Shown: positions 5,735 to 7,558 of the stretch, in pieces
Layout of the letters: the number at the start of each line of letters is the position of its first letter
How positions within the stretch are numbered: the first letter of the stretch is position 1
Source of the DNA: an uncultured Bacteroidales bacterium
Lineage (GTDB): Bacteria > Bacteroidota > Bacteroidia > Bacteroidales > P3
Assembly (NCBI GenBank): GCA_937876865.1
Contig: CALEFF010000083.1
Location: forward strand, 1-7,558
DNA length: 7,558 bases
Direction: 5' to 3'
Notes under the pieces: generated by a model
Database searches by the model: none
What the model was told of the DNA's origin: nothing
What the model saw: only the letters and a program-made list of their open reading frames with translations
Program-made: the position numbers and the translations under genes

Positions 5735-5912
5735 CATAAAATAGCGTTTTTGCTTATTATTGGTTTCTTGAAACTTCGACAATTTCAAAAAATGTACCAA
5801 AAAATAAGTGAAAAACGCTCACGTATCACAGCGTGGGCTTTTTCTTATTTGGTACATTAGGTAGTCGAAGACCTCAAGAAACGATAAGAAAAAAGTCCCA
5901 CGCTTTTTTATG
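5735..5912. repeat. 178-base imperfect inverted repeat, each arm itself a hairpin
   Basis: The two halves are near reverse complements. Paired blocks from outside in: 5735-5741/5906-5912, 5743-5746/5901-5904, 5747-5751/5889-5893, 5753-5757/5884-5888, 5763-5771/5874-5882, 5774-5780/5864-5870, 5791-5801/5848-5858 and 5817-5823/5832-5838, closing on an 8-base loop (5824-5831). In addition each half folds on itself: 5743-5757 with 5804-5819 (14 bp, one small internal loop) and 5830-5848 with 5884-5904 (18 bp, one small internal loop). So the element is an inverted duplication of a hairpin of about 85 bases. It could be an RNA switch, a REPIN/MITE-like repeat, or a protein-binding DNA site. Confidence 0.8.
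5830..5909 (+). terminator. Long-stem intrinsic terminator within the leader, possibly an attenuator
   Basis: AGCGTGGG (5830-5837) pairs with CCCACGCT (5897-5904), and TTTTTCTTAT (5839-5848) with ATAAGAAAAA (5884-5893): 18 bp, interrupted by C opposite AGT, closing a 35-base loop. T follows to 5909. The 5' arm can instead pair with 5804-5823, and AGTCCCA (5894-5900) in the 3' arm can pair with TGGGACT (5949-5955). The terminator therefore has two competing partners, as expected for a regulated attenuator. A shorter hairpin 5817-5838 followed by five T (5839-5843) is also terminator-like. Confidence 0.6.
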
Positions 5913-5961
5913 CCCATAAGTCAAACTTTCGGAAAAATATCTCGCCTTTGGGACTTGGGCA
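5911..5961 (+). promoter_or_regulatory. Hairpin just upstream of the unknown gene
   Basis: TGCCCA (5911-5916) plus AGTC (5919-5922) pair with GACT (5952-5955) plus TGGGCA (5956-5961): 10 bp with a two-base bulge and a 29-base loop. No T-run follows, so it is not a terminator. Its 3' arm overlaps the TGGGACT that can pair with the upstream terminator arm, so the two pairings exclude each other. It leaves an AT-rich, unstructured 32-base stretch before the ATG at 5994. Confidence 0.5.
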
Positions 5962-5993
5962 AATCAGATTTTAAATAATTAAAACTTTAAAAA

Positions 5994-6710
5994 ATGGAAA
6001 AAGAAATCAATGGCATTGTTCTAAACAGAATGTATTCAGGTTCATATCTTGAAAACAATTTAGGACACGAGGTTATAAACCTCTATCAAGCAGACAACGG
6101 AAATCATTATCTTTATCTTCTTGACGATGGAATGTTTGCAAAAGAACGCAAAGGAGAGATAAAGTATATGTTAATGGTTAAATCTTTTGATAAAGACATT
6201 CACGAAGTTGTTGGATTAGCAAAAAATTTAACTGATAGCCTTGAAGATAGCGATGAACTAATATTTGAAAATCAAAAACATTTCCATTCAAACGGCGAAG
6301 AAAGTGTTTGCTATGGAGGAGTTAATGTGTTTGAAATATTTGAACTTAATAAATCTCATCAAGACTTGTGCATAACATATAAAGCAGAAGAGATATTTGT
6401 TCCTAAAAAGGATTATAAATTATTTATACGTTATAATAGCACTTGCAAAATTGACAATGGAGATTATTACAGCATATTCAATATAAAAAGTTACAATGAA
6501 GCTCTCTCTTCTCAAAAGCAATATATTATGCCTTCAAGAGAAGATGCAGTAAAACAAAAAGATTATGAAATTTTGCTAAAACTTATAGACACTGATAATA
6601 ACGATTTTTGGGAAAAATGCGAAAACAAAGTGCCTAAATATATACCAAAAAGCAAAGAAAAGTCTATGCACAATGAATTTATTAATAAGATAATTTATTT
6701 AAGTAAGTAA
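5994..6710 (+). CDS. Hypothetical protein, 238 residues, family not recognised
   Basis: The ATG follows a typical A/T-rich Bacteroidota leader (ACTTTAAAAA). There is no signal peptide and no membrane segment, so it is likely cytoplasmic. The N-terminal part (about 1-80) reads like a compact alpha/beta domain: G-I-V-L-N at 7-11, then N-N-L-G-H-E-V-I-N-L at 21-30, then D-N-G at 34-36 and alternating aromatic strand residues Y-L-Y-L-L at 39-43. A second part (about 104-160) begins with C-Y-G-G-V and has K-K-D-Y-K-L-F-I-R-Y. The C-terminus is Lys-rich and helical. The G-H-E-V-I-N-L-with-D-N-G pattern resembles uncharacterised bacterial proteins I associate loosely with defence or restriction loci, but I cannot confirm this and assign no function. 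Its stop is 13 bases before the BspA-like gene, so the two are probably co-transcribed. Expression probably passes through the structured leader. Confidence 0.8.
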   Translation: MEKEINGIVLNRMYSGSYLENNLGHEVINLYQADNGNHYLYLLDDGMFAKERKGEIKYMLMVKSFDKDIHEVVGLAKNLTDSLEDSDELIFENQKHFHSNGEESVCYGGVNVFEIFELNKSHQDLCITYKAEEIFVPKKDYKLFIRYNSTCKIDNGDYYSIFNIKSYNEALSSQKQYIMPSREDAVKQKDYEILLKLIDTDNNDFWEKCENKVPKYIPKSKEKSMHNEFINKIIYLSK

Positions 6711-6723
6711 AAAACAAAAAGAA

Positions 6724-7558
6724 ATGAAAAAGATTTTAATTTTAATTTGCACTCTACTATGTGCAAACGTGCTTTTAGCACAAGATTACTTTCGTGTAGG
6801 ACAATTGTATTATTATGTCTCTTCCAATAGTTCTGTAGTGGTTTTTGGTTATAATAGAAGTAATCCTCCTACTGATTTATTTATTCCTTCAACAATAACT
6901 TATCAAGGAACAACTTATAGTGTTATTGGGATTGATGAATATACGTTCTTTCGCTATTTAAATGCAGGAGATGTCGCATATTCTCCTTGTACAACTTTAA
7001 CTTCTGTTACTATTCCTAATAGTGCTATTTTTATTGGAGACAATGCGTTCTATGGTTGCAGTAGTTTAACTTCTGTTAATATTGGTAATAGTGTTACTTC
7101 TATTGGGGGTGGTGCGTTCTATAATTGCAGTAGTTTAACTTCTGTTAATATTGGTAATAGTGTTACTTCTATTGGAGCAGCTGTGTTCTATAATTGCAGT
7201 AGTTTAACTTCTGTTACTATTCCTGAAAGCGTTACTACTATTGGTGGTGCAGTATTTTTTGGATGCACTAATCTAACATCTGTTACTTTATCTAATAATA
7301 TAACATCATTACCTTCATTTCTTAATTCTGATGGAGATTATTATGGTGTCTTTGAACGTTGCATTAGTTTAATATCTATTGATATTCCTAATAGTGTTAC
7401 TTCTATTGGAGAAAAGGCGTTCTTTAATTGCAGTAGTTTAACTTCTGTTACTATACCAGATAGTGTTACTTATATTGGGCTTAGTGCGTTCGAATATTGC
7501 GAAAGTTTAACTTCTGTTACTATTCCTAATAGTGTTACTTCTATTGGAGATTATGCGT
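6724..7558 (+). CDS. Secreted BspA-like leucine-rich-repeat protein, 3' end outside the window
   Basis: Starting at ATG 6724 the frame is open for 278 codons to the window edge. Residues 1-20 are a signal peptide (M-K-K, hydrophobic core, L-L-A-Q, cleavage likely before D21). Residues 21-91 are a non-repeat N-terminal cap. From residue 92 come seven full repeats and part of an eighth of the LRR_5/BspA type, consensus L-T-S-V-T-I-P-N-S-V-T-S-I-G-x-x-A-F-x-x-C-S-S, 23 residues each. Repeat five is 32 residues long, with an insertion around residues 198-206. BspA-like proteins are surface or secreted adhesins in oral and gut Bacteroidota and others; binding of host matrix or of other bacteria is known for some. 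A type IX sorting domain would be expected at the missing C-terminus, but this is not seen. Second gene of a likely two-gene operon. Confidence 0.92.
   Translation, partial: MKKILILICTLLCANVLLAQDYFRVGQLYYYVSSNSSVVVFGYNRSNPPTDLFIPSTITYQGTTYSVIGIDEYTFFRYLNAGDVAYSPCTTLTSVTIPNSAIFIGDNAFYGCSSLTSVNIGNSVTSIGGGAFYNCSSLTSVNIGNSVTSIGAAVFYNCSSLTSVTIPESVTTIGGAVFFGCTNLTSVTLSNNITSLPSFLNSDGDYYGVFERCISLISIDIPNSVTSIGEKAFFNCSSLTSVTIPDSVTYIGLSAFEYCESLTSVTIPNSVTSIGDYA
6997..7558 (+). repeat. 69-bp tandem repeats encoding the leucine-rich repeats
   Basis: Units begin at 6997, 7066, 7135, 7204, 7273 (96 bases long), 7369, 7438 and 7507 (cut by the window end). Units two and three (7066-7203) are nearly identical at DNA level except for a short block around the G-[GA]-[GA]-[AV] codons, which suggests recent duplication or gene conversion. 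The array is in phase with the reading frame, so unit gain or loss would keep the frame. Confidence 0.9.

Larger units (their letters stand above)
5653..5993 (+). ncRNA. Candidate structured leader RNA or stand-alone small RNA
   Basis: The predicted transcript begins near 5653. If it ends at the hairpin and T-run at 5830-5909 it is a small RNA of about 257 bases; if it reads through, it is a leader of about 340 bases for the unknown gene at 5994. It holds a purine tract, the double-hairpin inverted repeat (5735-5912) and a last hairpin (5911-5961). No ORF with an ATG is visible before 5994, and no other promoter was found between 5910 and 5993, which favours the leader model. I do not recognise a known riboswitch or RNA family. 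A long rod with internal bulges also recalls 6S RNA, but nothing confirms that. Confidence 0.45.

Noticed and set aside
5735..5912. Integron attC site or invertible promoter
   Set aside because: No attC-type core sites at the ends, no integrase or invertase in the window, and no promoter lies between the arms (only about 8 bases separate them).
6997..7558. Non-coding repeat array or CRISPR
   Set aside because: The 69-base units are fully in frame and give the BspA leucine-rich-repeat consensus.

Overview
The window looks like a chromosomal stretch from an AT-rich member of the Bacteroidota, probably Bacteroidales-like. Four things point there. The first 81 bases encode a C-terminal tail of the type A type IX secretion sorting-domain kind. 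The best promoters match the Bacteroidota form (TTTG, about 20 bases, TAnnTTTG). Start codons follow A-rich leaders rather than Shine-Dalgarno sequences. The last gene is a secreted BspA-like leucine-rich-repeat protein. Only the sequence was used, so the placement is inference from these signals.

Left part (1-4516), metabolism on the + strand. The sorting-domain tail ends in a strong hairpin terminator (117-166). Then comes an exported M3 metallopeptidase of the Dcp type (231-2360) with its own promoter and a GC-rich terminator. Next is a two-gene operon: a D-2-hydroxyacid dehydrogenase (2434-3366) overlapping by 8 bases a YqhD-type metal-dependent alcohol/aldehyde dehydrogenase (3359-4516). 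Both carry features suggesting NADPH use, so together they may reduce reactive aldehydes and 2-oxoacids.

Middle part (4526-5227), a convergent type II toxin-antitoxin pair of the HigB/HigA type on the - strand. The toxin comes first. A TAnnTTTG promoter fixes the toxin start at 5161, and a small inverted repeat in the -33 region is a likely operator.

Intergenic part (5228-5993), no ordinary gene but much structure: a degenerate 21-bp tandem repeat array that stays open as Lys-rich heptads on the - strand without a start codon (5283-5498); a bidirectional hairpin terminator (5527-5559); a textbook promoter (5615-5646); an all-purine tract; and a remarkable 178-base inverted repeat (5735-5912). 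Each arm of that repeat is itself a hairpin, so the RNA could fold as one long rod or as two tandem hairpins, the second followed by a T-run like a terminator. A further hairpin (5911-5961) lies before the next gene. This looks like a regulated leader, a stand-alone structured RNA, or a REPIN/MITE-like element.

Right part (5994-7558), an unrecognised cytoplasmic protein of 238 residues, then 13 bases later a signal-peptide-bearing BspA-like protein built of 23-residue repeats, which runs off the window end. The leader element and these two genes are the most likely place for something undescribed.
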